From NCBI GenBank assembly GCA_945883425.1, contig CAMCXM010000002.1, forward strand, positions 1 through 64,000: a stretch of 64,000 nt of DNA. Direction: 5' to 3'. Positions 35,835 through 43,096 of the stretch are shown here, piece after piece; position 1 is the first letter of the stretch; each line of letters starts with the position of its first letter. The stretch is from Spirosoma fluviale. Its GTDB lineage: Bacteria > Bacteroidota > Bacteroidia > Cytophagales > Flexibacteraceae. The translations under genes were made by a program, and so were the position numbers. Under the pieces are notes generated by a model. It had not been told where the DNA came from. It saw only the letters and a program-made list of their open reading frames with translations, and did no database searches.

Positions 35835-35894
35835 TCAAAGGGACAAATAATCAAAGGGTTGTCGTTAAAGCGCCACGTCGCTGCACTGCGCTTT
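35835..35894. repeat. TCAAAGGG repeats and hairpin just past VR2
   Basis: TCAAAGGG occurs at 35835 and 35851. Then AAAGCGC (35867) pairs perfectly with GCGCTTT (35888-35894) across a 14-nt loop, ending one base short of the VR2 stop codon. Two copies of the same octamer lie past VR1 (1353-1368), as does a hairpin at 1333. A role in DGR target recognition is a possibility; a terminator is another. Confidence 0.55.
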
Positions 35895-36812
35895 TTAATC
35901 CATGAGGCAACGGACACTAAAGCCATTCTGCCTATTGCTGTTGAACCGGCTTGAATAGCCATTGGTGTAATTCAGGAACCGGTACCAGGCGTAGGTTGTC
36001 GAGTACTCCGTAGAGGACCACCAGTAGCCGTAGTAGCCAATGTTGCCGTAAGTACCATCGTTGAAACGGAGGCCGCCCGGAAGGCCTGAAAAACCACTCT
36101 CATTGGTAGCTCCTATGTTTGGTGAATTCCAACCAGTTCTTGCTTTCATTTTACCTCCTGCCACATTCTCTCCACCAAGATAATTTGCCAAAGTAGTCCA
36201 TTCCTGATCTGAAGGCACGTGCCACCCAACCGGGCATACGTTTCTTTTATCTACCACTGCATACCAATTATACAGCTTACCATATTTTATATTGTTGGCA
36301 TCATCGTTATTGAAAATGGCAAAGGCACCTGAGGTAGTTTTTGCCCATTTATCGTTTGATAGATTGGTAGCAATCGGATCTCCATTTTGGTAGTGGCTCA
36401 CTTTTAAATTTTCCTTCATCCAAACCTGATCTCCAATTCTAACTGTTTCGTACTTATTTCCATCAACATCGGTCACAGTGCCTTCCACTTTGCTGGCTTT
36501 CACTTTAAACCGGACGTTGTCACCCTTGAGGTCGGCACGGTCATTTAATACGGTCCAGGTTATTTTCTTCGTGAGGCCAGCGGTGATGTTTTTCCCCACA
36601 TCTCCAGTCACCGATTTTAGTGGTCCGGCCCATGTGGTTCCATCGTCCGTGCTGCAAAATAAGCTTACCTCATATTTACCGGTTCCTCCTGTAATGCCAT
36701 AGGAAACCACCAGTGTTTGTCCGTCTTGTTCCACATTGGTAACGGTTACGGTTTGGGCGTTCAATCCGGAGAAGACAAACAGGAAGGAAAGGAGAATTAA
36801 ATGGATTTTCAT
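35895..36812 (-). CDS. DGR target protein 2: exported FISUMP protein with variable C-terminus
   Basis: A 305-residue exported protein: signal peptide (1-19, ending NAQ), a short beta domain (about 20-110: TVTVTNVEQDG, LFCSTDDGTTWAG), and a FISUMP domain (about 116-305: [47 protein letters not shown]). The FISUMP part is closely similar to target 1, while the N-terminal domain is unrelated and the collagen-like stalk is absent. The last 64 residues are VR2, with Tyr/Phe/Ser/Asp/Gly at the variable sites. It lies between the RAYT repeats and a HEPN/MNT pair, and has no RT, Avd or TR of its own, so it depends on the cassette at 1-3.6 kb for diversification. Confidence 0.93.
   Translation of the reverse strand: MKIHLILLSFLFVFSGLNAQTVTVTNVEQDGQTLVVSYGITGGTGKYEVSLFCSTDDGTTWAGPLKSVTGDVGKNITAGLTKKITWTVLNDRADLKGDNVRFKVKASKVEGTVTDVDGNKYETVRIGDQVWMKENLKVSHYQNGDPIATNLSNDKWAKTTSGAFAIFNNDDANNIKYGKLYNWYAVVDKRNVCPVGWHVPSDQEWTTLANYLGGENVAGGKMKARTGWNSPNIGATNESGFSGLPGGLRFNDGTYGNIGYYGYWWSSTEYSTTYAWYRFLNYTNGYSSRFNSNRQNGFSVRCLMD
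35897..36090 (-). repeat. DGR variable repeat 2 (VR2), remote
   Basis: A 194-bp copy of the TR forming the last 64 codons of target gene 2, of the same length as the TR. By hand alignment about 26 substitutions, all at TR adenines, plus one G to T in the penultimate codon (RCLMD against RCLRD), just past the conserved core. About 35 kb from the TR. The substitution pattern differs from VR1, so the two were mutagenised independently. Confidence 0.93.
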
Positions 36813-36998
36813 TTTAAAAACCGGATTGGGGTGGGTGCGCTTTTATCTAAGTGGGCAAGTAAAGAAAGAGACAGGAATCGGGCAAGGTAAAAGGTGGTTA
36901 TACCAGAAGAATTTTTCAGCAAAGCCCGCATCCATTGGACGAGAATTGGATTTGACAAGGCAATGATTTTATTTGAAAAACAGTACATTTGTCTCATA

Positions 36999-37388
36999 AT
37001 GAATGTGCAGGAGCAAATAGACTATTGGCTTTCGGGGTCCCGGTATGATCTGGATACTGCCGAAGCAATGCTCGCCACAAAACGACTGCTCTATGTTGGT
37101 TTTTGTTGTCACCTGGCAGTGGAAAAAGCTCTCAAAGGATATTTTGTAAAATCCACCCAAACCACCGCACCATACACGCATAACTTGCTTCTTCTTGCAA
37201 CAAAATCAGGAATGACAGAGAAGTTGACAGAATCACAGCTTGACCTTTTGGATCGGCTCACTCCGTTAAACATTGAGGGTCGATATCCTTCCTACAAAGA
37301 CGCTTTGAGTAAGGCACTTTCGTTTGAGTATTGTAAAACTCTATTTCAGGAAACCGTAACCTTTTGCAAATGGACAGAGATGCAGTAA
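36999..37388 (+). CDS. HEPN-domain protein of an MNT/HEPN toxin-antitoxin pair
   Basis: A protein of about 129 residues (ATG at 36999; an upstream in-frame start would add 35 residues of unrelated sequence). It matches the HEPN family (PF05168): HLAVEKALKGYFV (about 45), THNLLLL (about 70) and a C-terminal helix. Overlaps the MNT gene by 19 nt, which suggests co-translation. Gene order is HEPN-MNT, the reverse of the pair at 5.7 kb. Toxin role is from family and context. Confidence 0.85.
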   Translation: MNVQEQIDYWLSGSRYDLDTAEAMLATKRLLYVGFCCHLAVEKALKGYFVKSTQTTAPYTHNLLLLATKSGMTEKLTESQLDLLDRLTPLNIEGRYPSYKDALSKALSFEYCKTLFQETVTFCKWTEMQ

Positions 37389-37669
37389 TTAGCTCATTAC
37401 AAAACTATAAGACCCTTCTTTCTCAGCATTTCTCCATTCAGGAAATGTATCTGTTCGGTTCTTATGCCAAAGGAAATTACCATGAAGACAGCGATATTGA
37501 TGTTGCGGTAGTGGTAGATCATCTGGAAGGAGGCTACCTCGATTATACGCCCAAACTGTGGAAACTGAGACGCTCCATCGATATACGGATCGAACCCATT
37601 CTTTTCGAACAAGGCAAAGATCCTTCCGGCTTCCTGGAAACGATCCGCCTAAATGGCATCAGGGTTTAA
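37370..37669 (+). CDS. MNT-type nucleotidyltransferase of the second TA pair
   Basis: A 99-residue minimal nucleotidyltransferase with an intact GSx10DxD motif (GSYAKGNYHEDSDIDVAVVV) and the third acidic strand (IDIRIEPILF). I chose the ATG at 37370; a TTG at 37364 is the alternative. It overlaps the HEPN gene by 19 nt. MNT partners modify and neutralise the HEPN toxin in characterised systems. Confidence 0.87.
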   Translation: MDRDAVISSLQNYKTLLSQHFSIQEMYLFGSYAKGNYHEDSDIDVAVVVDHLEGGYLDYTPKLWKLRRSIDIRIEPILFEQGKDPSGFLETIRLNGIRV

Positions 37670-37983
37670 ATTCAGATTATGCAATAGGATTTAAATGATT
37701 GATTTTCTATGCTTTAGAGCCTCACCTAAATCCTCCCGAAGCCAGTTCGGGACAGGTCCTCCAATGTAGAGGGCTTAAGGTGAAAAACGAAGTTGGAGCT
37801 TTAGCAACATCAATCATTTATGAACCCAAAGCTTTTTCTATTGCGGAATTTGGGTTAAATTCAGATTTAGAGACTCTTTATCTGAACCCAAATCTGGCTT
37901 CCGTGTTTAATAAAGCAAACACAATGACAGGCAGATCCAACCTGGAAATCCGATCGCATCTGCCTATCTCCCAATCTTCCCTC
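37670..37983. other. Intergenic stretch without recognised gene
   Basis: No gene or clear repeat. AGTTCGGGACAGGTCC near 37746 resembles the segment near 10071 (AATCGGGACAGGTCC), a possible repeat remnant. Confidence 0.5.
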
Positions 37984-38511
37984 CTACTTCAACCCCTCCA
38001 ACGCTTTCTCAATCGCAAATTCCAAACCTGCTTCCAAAGAGGCCGGATTGTCGGCACGGGCCTTTCCGGTGTAAAGCTGGCTGCCATCGGCTGTATTCAG
38101 AATTCGGATGGTGGCCATGAGTGGCAAACCGCCCTGAATGGATTCGGTCGTGATTTCGGTAAAGGCAAGCGCGTTGGCGCCCAGACTTTTCGCGGCTTCC
38201 AATGCGGTGTTTTCAGCAACTGCCCCCGAACCACCGAAACTGCGGGCCCGGCAGGCTTCATCAAAACGATCGTTGCCCATCACGTCAAAATTCAGTTTTG
38301 ACATTTCGGCACGTAGGTGAAAGGCACAACGGTTCAAGGCTTCATCGGTCTGGATCGGACGGCTCGAAACCAGGGTCGGCTTCACCAATATGATTTTATA
38401 GAGCAATGCCTTATTGTATGACGGTGAGGCATTGGTTTGCTGGAAGTAGTTTTTACTGCAGGCAAAAAGGGTAAGGCACAAAAGGCCGCAAACGAGGATT
38501 CGGTTCAGCAT
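37984..38511 (-). CDS. Predicted lipoprotein of unknown function
   Basis: A 175-residue exported protein with a lipobox-like LTLFACSK (Cys18). The mature part is basic and mixed alpha/beta (TEALNRCAFHLRAEMSKL, GANALAFTEITTES, MATIRILNTADGSQLYTGKAR), consistent with a small envelope lipoprotein that sums contributions from a gene set, similar to LpoB-type or CsgG-like alpha/beta folds. Three nt separate its start from the next gene upstream, so it ends a three-gene transcription unit with the two LPP20-like genes. Confidence 0.75.
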   Translation of the reverse strand: MLNRILVCGLLCLTLFACSKNYFQQTNASPSYNKALLYKIILVKPTLVSSRPIQTDEALNRCAFHLRAEMSKLNFDVMGNDRFDEACRARSFGGSGAVAENTALEAAKSLGANALAFTEITTESIQGGLPLMATIRILNTADGSQLYTGKARADNPASLEAGLEFAIEKALEGLK

Positions 38512-38514
38512 AAC

Positions 38515-39873
38515 TTATTTCTTTTTCGTTGTCTTTTTAACGTTGGTTTTCTTAGCCGGTACAGCTGGTTTGGACGAACCTGCCAGAATCGGTTTGTTGG
38601 TAACGGCTGGTCGGATGGCCTGGGTACGCTTTAATACATTGTCCAGATTGAGAGGTGCGTCCTCGTTGGTAGACTGCTGTTTTTCGATGGCTTCTTTCAC
38701 TTTGTTCAGATCCTGAAGAGGACGGACGGCTTCCTGTTTGTTGGAAGGCGTAAGACAAATGAAACGGCCAAACTGAAACGACACATCCATTTTCAAAGGC
38801 TGAAGGGCATCGGTTTCATCCGAATAATCCATCAGCAGATCCGTCATCTGGTCGGACCGCTTTTTAAAGGACAGGTTGTAGAGGAAATATCCGTTGTTGA
38901 GATTCGGCTCAAAGGTTCCGCCAAAATCAGCATTGCTGGTGAGCTTGTTTTTAAACTGCCGCATATCCCTTGAGGTAAGCGGAGGTGCCGTGGTGTTATA
39001 AATACGCACACGATACGGCGCCCCTTCATTGATCCAGGAACCCATGCTTTCGTTGAACAAGTACAACACACGGACCATTCCTTTCTCCACTGCATTTTTC
39101 ACTGCTTCTCTTTGGGCGGCATTGGCGTCCGGAAGCATGATATATCCCGATTCAAGAGGTGTAGTACCGAGTAACTCTCCGGTACAGTTGTCAAACACCT
39201 TCACATCGAAAAACACTTTGGTCTGGCCCGGAATCTGCCCGTTACCCGGACGGAAATCCACATTGATCTTGTCGATTTCAAACAACATTTGCGCATCGGC
39301 CAGCATTCCCAGCTTTTGCTCATAATTAAGGTCGGAGTCGTCTTTATCAAGGATCGATTTGGTGGCCTTCAGAATCTGGAAGTATCGCTTCGATTCCAAC
39401 ACCCGGTATTTTTTCTGCAACAGGTATTCATTCACCCGATCCACCGCGAAACGGTAAATTTCAGGAAGTTCACCATTGGCCGCCAGATCCGGATTCACGA
39501 TGGTGAGGAAACGAATCCCGCCCACCATTTGCGAAAGGGTCCGCACATTGGCTTCGTATGTATCTTTATTAACGGTGGCCTGCAGTTCGAGTTCGTACAT
39601 TCCATCCACCATTCCTTCTTTGAGGATGGTTTCGTTGGTTACGATTCCTTGTGTCTGGGTGGTAACGGCATCACGGACTGCCACCATATCCTGCATCTGG
39701 GTTTCGGCACTCAGACGGGTCCCGATTCCGGAAGCGATGGCGTTGCGTCGGGCATCATTCAGCGCTTCGGTGCGATTGGTTCCCTGTCCTTTTACGGTAA
39801 CGGTTGCCTGTTGTGCCCATGCGCTCAATACCACCGAAACGGAAAGGAGCACAGTGTAGAATATCTTTTTCAT
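38515..39873 (-). CDS. Exported LPP20/FlgT-like protein
   Basis: A 452-residue exported protein (signal peptide 1-20). The N-terminal domain (about 22-110: VTVKGQGTNRTEALNDARRNAIASGIGTRL, split here into short motifs) has the LPP20/FlgT-type pattern in which a beta strand is followed by a helix with EAxxxARRxAI. The centre is unassigned (VNEYLLQKKYRVLE) and the C-terminus is Lys/Thr-rich (KKTNVKKTTKKK). Relatives occur in envelope gene sets together with DUF4384 and caspase-like proteins, as here. Function unknown. Confidence 0.7.
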   Translation of the reverse strand: MKKIFYTVLLSVSVVLSAWAQQATVTVKGQGTNRTEALNDARRNAIASGIGTRLSAETQMQDMVAVRDAVTTQTQGIVTNETILKEGMVDGMYELELQATVNKDTYEANVRTLSQMVGGIRFLTIVNPDLAANGELPEIYRFAVDRVNEYLLQKKYRVLESKRYFQILKATKSILDKDDSDLNYEQKLGMLADAQMLFEIDKINVDFRPGNGQIPGQTKVFFDVKVFDNCTGELLGTTPLESGYIMLPDANAAQREAVKNAVEKGMVRVLYLFNESMGSWINEGAPYRVRIYNTTAPPLTSRDMRQFKNKLTSNADFGGTFEPNLNNGYFLYNLSFKKRSDQMTDLLMDYSDETDALQPLKMDVSFQFGRFICLTPSNKQEAVRPLQDLNKVKEAIEKQQSTNEDAPLNLDNVLKRTQAIRPAVTNKPILAGSSKPAVPAKKTNVKKTTKKK

Positions 39874-39894
39874 CGTTTGATTCTAAGTGGATGA

Positions 39895-40794
39895 TTAAAT
39901 AGGAAGAATCAGTTTTTTCACCAAGCCCCAGATCAGCAATCCGGCTTTTTTCCACTTTTCAACCCGGGCTTTTGACTTTTCATTCAGTACCAGATTCCCC
40001 AACTGATCCTGGGCCACTTCCAGCAATTCCATTCCTTTCTTTCCTTTCATGGCTTCCAGTGCACCGGAACCTTGCTTTACAATCGACAATGCTTTGCCCT
40101 TGGTGGGATCAAAGCTTTGGGCCATGTCCCAGATAATTTTGTTTTGAGAATCCGTCAGGGTTGGAAACAGTCTTGGATTGTAGGTACCGCTCACGCTTAA
40201 CATTACTTGTTTTGGAAGAGAATCCTGCACAACCGGAACATTCGGATCAACCGGAACCGGTGCCGGGGCATGTGTGGTATCAACCGCTTCGGCCAAACCA
40301 TCGGCATATAACGGAATACGCAACCGAACGGTGGCGACTCCGTCCTCGTAAGTGGTTTTGCCCACCTTCACCGCACCTTTCAGCATACCGCTTACTTTGG
40401 TTTTTACTTCATCGCTTTCTACGACGAGGTCTTTTACTGTGGTTTGTCCTTCGACTAATACGCCATTGACAATTTCGAGAAGATTCCGTTGGGCATCCAC
40501 GATGGCACCCCGCTGGGCCATGAGTTTCGCCTGATTTCTCAGTTTGAAACGGCTGCTGTCCATAATCGAGGACCCTTCTGCTTCAATGTACTGGTCGGTC
40601 CAGTTGATTTTTCCATGCTCCATTTCCTGAACGAAATCGGATCCCTTGGCAGCAGATGGACGGACGGAGCCGGATTTAACATTTGCAGGGCGGGTACTTT
40701 TCTTATTACCCGGTTTCATAGACTGGGCCTGGGTTTGCCAGGAAAGCGACAAAGCAAGAAGGCAAACAAACGGAAAAACTATTTTCATAAACAT
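39895..40794 (-). CDS. Exported LPP20-like protein with basic N-terminal region
   Basis: A 299-residue exported protein (signal peptide about 1-23, ends QAQ), a Lys/Ser-rich linker (25-50), and an LPP20-like domain (about 60-180: YIEAEGSSIMDSSRFKLRNQ, then AQRGAIVDAQRNLLEIVNGV) with the same strand-helix pattern as the neighbouring gene. The remainder is unassigned. First gene of the three-gene unit. The role is unknown. Confidence 0.7.
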   Translation of the reverse strand: MFMKIVFPFVCLLALSLSWQTQAQSMKPGNKKSTRPANVKSGSVRPSAAKGSDFVQEMEHGKINWTDQYIEAEGSSIMDSSRFKLRNQAKLMAQRGAIVDAQRNLLEIVNGVLVEGQTTVKDLVVESDEVKTKVSGMLKGAVKVGKTTYEDGVATVRLRIPLYADGLAEAVDTTHAPAPVPVDPNVPVVQDSLPKQVMLSVSGTYNPRLFPTLTDSQNKIIWDMAQSFDPTKGKALSIVKQGSGALEAMKGKKGMELLEVAQDQLGNLVLNEKSKARVEKWKKAGLLIWGLVKKLILPI

Positions 40795-41195
40795 TGACTA
40801 TGAGGTAGAAGTGGGATTTTGTCTCTGAGCCATCCGGCCCAAAACCCGTTGCAATAATAAGGGGCTTTTTGGTTGGAAATAACAGATCCCGAAAGGATTG
40901 AGAGGAATTAACAAAAATTAAAGAACGGAACGGGTGGAACTTTAAGCTTTGATGCGTGGTTCGTGGTGAGTGATTATGAGTGAAGGGTTAAGGGTGAAGA
41001 GTTAAGAGTGGAGGGTTATGAGTGGAGAATGATGAGTTCTATTTCTTTGGCGCCTTTAGGTGCCTGCTATTGGTAGCCACGAAATCCATCCAGAACCAGA
41101 GTGCCGTAGGTACGAAATATGGAATTTGCGGCTTGCCGGGATTTATCGAGGTCTGACCTGCGGTACCGACCACAACAAATCCTGATCCGAAACAA

Positions 41196-41331
41196 TTTGT
41201 GGACATTTTTCGATCGGCCCGAAATAAGTCCACAAATCATTCGTTCGGAAATTGTGGACTTTTAAAACCTTGCTCAAAAATGTCCACAAAAATGTGGACA
41301 TTTCTCAATCGACTCCGAAAAAGTCCACAAT
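41196..41331. repeat. Three consecutive TGTGGAC/GTCCACA inverted-repeat units
   Basis: TGTGGAC at 41198, 41253 and 41293 (plus strand) alternates with GTCCACA at 41228, 41282 and 41323. Each pair forms one unit with the arms 29-30 nt apart, centre to centre. The inner sequences of units 1 and 3 are alike (ATTTTTCGATCGG and ATTTCTCAATCGA). The 40795-41652 gap contains no gene. It may be binding sites for a dimeric regulator or folded RNA/DNA elements. Confidence 0.7.
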
Positions 41332-41652
41332 AATTTCAGAAGAAAAAAGTAAACAAAATCAAGACCACTTGTTCCTGTTGTTCCGTGACACAATGCGCAA
41401 TTTGAATAATGGTCCGGGACTCTATACCGTTTGCTCGCCATTGAATCCCATTCGCGAAAGAAAGCTATTGAACTCAATCTCAGATTCCATAAAATCCAAA
41501 ACTCTTTCCACAATTCTACCAGGCCTTTCCCTACCTAAAACCAATCTCCATCAACCTCTTTGAAACTGGATTCCGTCATTTAAAGCAGTGGGGTTAGGAT
41601 TTTCCTGAGAGATGCCCTTTCTTCGTGCCCTCACCTATTTGATCAGACACAG

Positions 41653-42924
41653 TTGGAAAAACTTCACGGACTCATTGGCGTGTTCACCATTCTTGGGATC
41701 GCCTTCCTTTTTTCAAACAACCGCAAACAAATCAACTATCGCCTTGTGGCCAGTGGCATTGCCCTGCAGATTGCGTTGGCCGTTCTGATTTTGCGTGTGC
41801 CGTTTGTAAAAGGAATGTTTCAATGGCTCGGACACCAGATGACCCACATTGAAGAGTTCGCCAAAGAAGGTGCCGGCTTTGTATACGGAGGTTTAATGGT
41901 GGATAATTTTGCCGGAGGAAGTATGGCCTACCGTACGCCCGGAGCCTTTATTTTCGGGTTCTCGGTTCTGGCCACCATCATTCTGGTTTGTGTGTTGGTT
42001 GCGATTTTGTACCACATCGGGGTGATGCAGTTTATTGTGAGCATCATCGCCAAAGCCATGAATTTTGTGATGCGGGTGAGTGGTGCTGAAGCATTGAGTA
42101 ATGTGGCCAGTGCCTTTGTGGGTCAGGTGGAAGCTCAGGTGATGATTCGTCCCTACCTGAAAGGGATGACCAAAAGCGAGCTCCTCGCCAGTATGAGCGG
42201 AAGTCTGGCCTGTATTGCGGGTGGCATTCTCGTCGTATATGTGAGTTTTGGAGCGAAGGCGGAATACCTTCTGGCGGCCAGTATGATGGCGGCTCCGGGT
42301 GCGCTGGTGATTTCGAAAATCGTTTTCCCGGAAACCGAAAAAAGTGAAACCATGGGCGAGGTTACCCTCGAAGTAAAATCGCCTTACTCCAATATCATCG
42401 ATGCCGTCAGTCATGGAGCTGCCGATGGAATGAAGATTTCCATGAACGTCATCGCTATGCTGATTGGTTTTATCGGACTGATTGCCTTCATCAATTTTAT
42501 TCTGGGGAAATTCGGGATGTTACTTCCAATGGATGATGCGCTTACACTGGACTGGATCTTCGGCAAACTGTTTTACCCGATTGCCTGGACGATGGGAATT
42601 CCGGTTCAGGATCTCAACAATGCCTCAACCCTTCTGGGACAAAAGCTGGTAATCAATGAATTTGTGGCCTTTTCTCACCTCACGGCCAATCCGGCGATTG
42701 TGAAAGATGCTCTTCCAATTGTAACTGAAAAAGGACTTCTGATTGTGAGTTTCGCCATCTGCGGATTCGCCAACTTCTCTTCCGTCGGTATGCAGATAGG
42801 TGGTATCGGCGCTTTGGAGCCTGGCCGTCGTTCTGATCTGGCCAAACTGGGATTCAAAGCCCTTCTTTGCGGAACATTGGCGTCTTATCTGTCGGCTACT
42901 CTGGCTGGAATTATCTTTGGGTAA
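41653..42924 (+). CDS. Concentrative nucleoside transporter (CNT/NupC family)
   Basis: A 423-residue inner-membrane transporter with about ten hydrophobic segments. CNT landmarks: the N-terminal helices, FVYGGLMVD, the GQVEAQVMIRPYL signature (Gln-Val-Glu-x motif of the nucleoside and sodium site) and the C-terminal SVGMQIGGIGALEPGRRSDL, which contains the conserved GxxGxLxPxRR-type turn. The start is a TTG at 41653 because no earlier ATG fits. Likely imports nucleosides with Na+ or H+. Confidence 0.93.
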   Translation: MEKLHGLIGVFTILGIAFLFSNNRKQINYRLVASGIALQIALAVLILRVPFVKGMFQWLGHQMTHIEEFAKEGAGFVYGGLMVDNFAGGSMAYRTPGAFIFGFSVLATIILVCVLVAILYHIGVMQFIVSIIAKAMNFVMRVSGAEALSNVASAFVGQVEAQVMIRPYLKGMTKSELLASMSGSLACIAGGILVVYVSFGAKAEYLLAASMMAAPGALVISKIVFPETEKSETMGEVTLEVKSPYSNIIDAVSHGAADGMKISMNVIAMLIGFIGLIAFINFILGKFGMLLPMDDALTLDWIFGKLFYPIAWTMGIPVQDLNNASTLLGQKLVINEFVAFSHLTANPAIVKDALPIVTEKGLLIVSFAICGFANFSSVGMQIGGIGALEPGRRSDLAKLGFKALLCGTLASYLSATLAGIIFG

Positions 42925-42928
42925 GTTT

Positions 42929-43092
42929 AGTTCAAAGTTCCGAGTTCAAAGTTCAAAGAGAGATGCGCAATTGTAATCAGGCCACTTTTCTTTGAACTTC
43001 AACTTTGAATTTTGAACTTACAATGTTTTAGATCAAAGAAGGTCTTTCTATTCAAACAGGCCACTTTTCTTTAAACTTTGAACTTCAACCTT
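42929..43092. repeat. Short repeats between the CNT gene and the 1141-residue gene
   Basis: CAGGCCACTTTTCTTT occurs at 42978 and 43057, and TTCAAAGTT/AACTTTGAA motifs are scattered in both orientations, so a stable hairpin between the two convergent genes is likely and could act as a two-way terminator. Confidence 0.6.
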
Positions 43093-43096
43093 TGAA

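Noticed and set aside
37699-38301. A 200-residue open frame on the plus strand
   Set aside because: It is the antisense of the lipoprotein at 37984-38511 for most of its length, with no domain.
41196-41331. TGTGGAC heptamers as DnaA boxes at an origin
   Set aside because: The consensus DnaA box (TTATNCACA) is not matched, spacing is regular and palindromic, and no replication gene is nearby.
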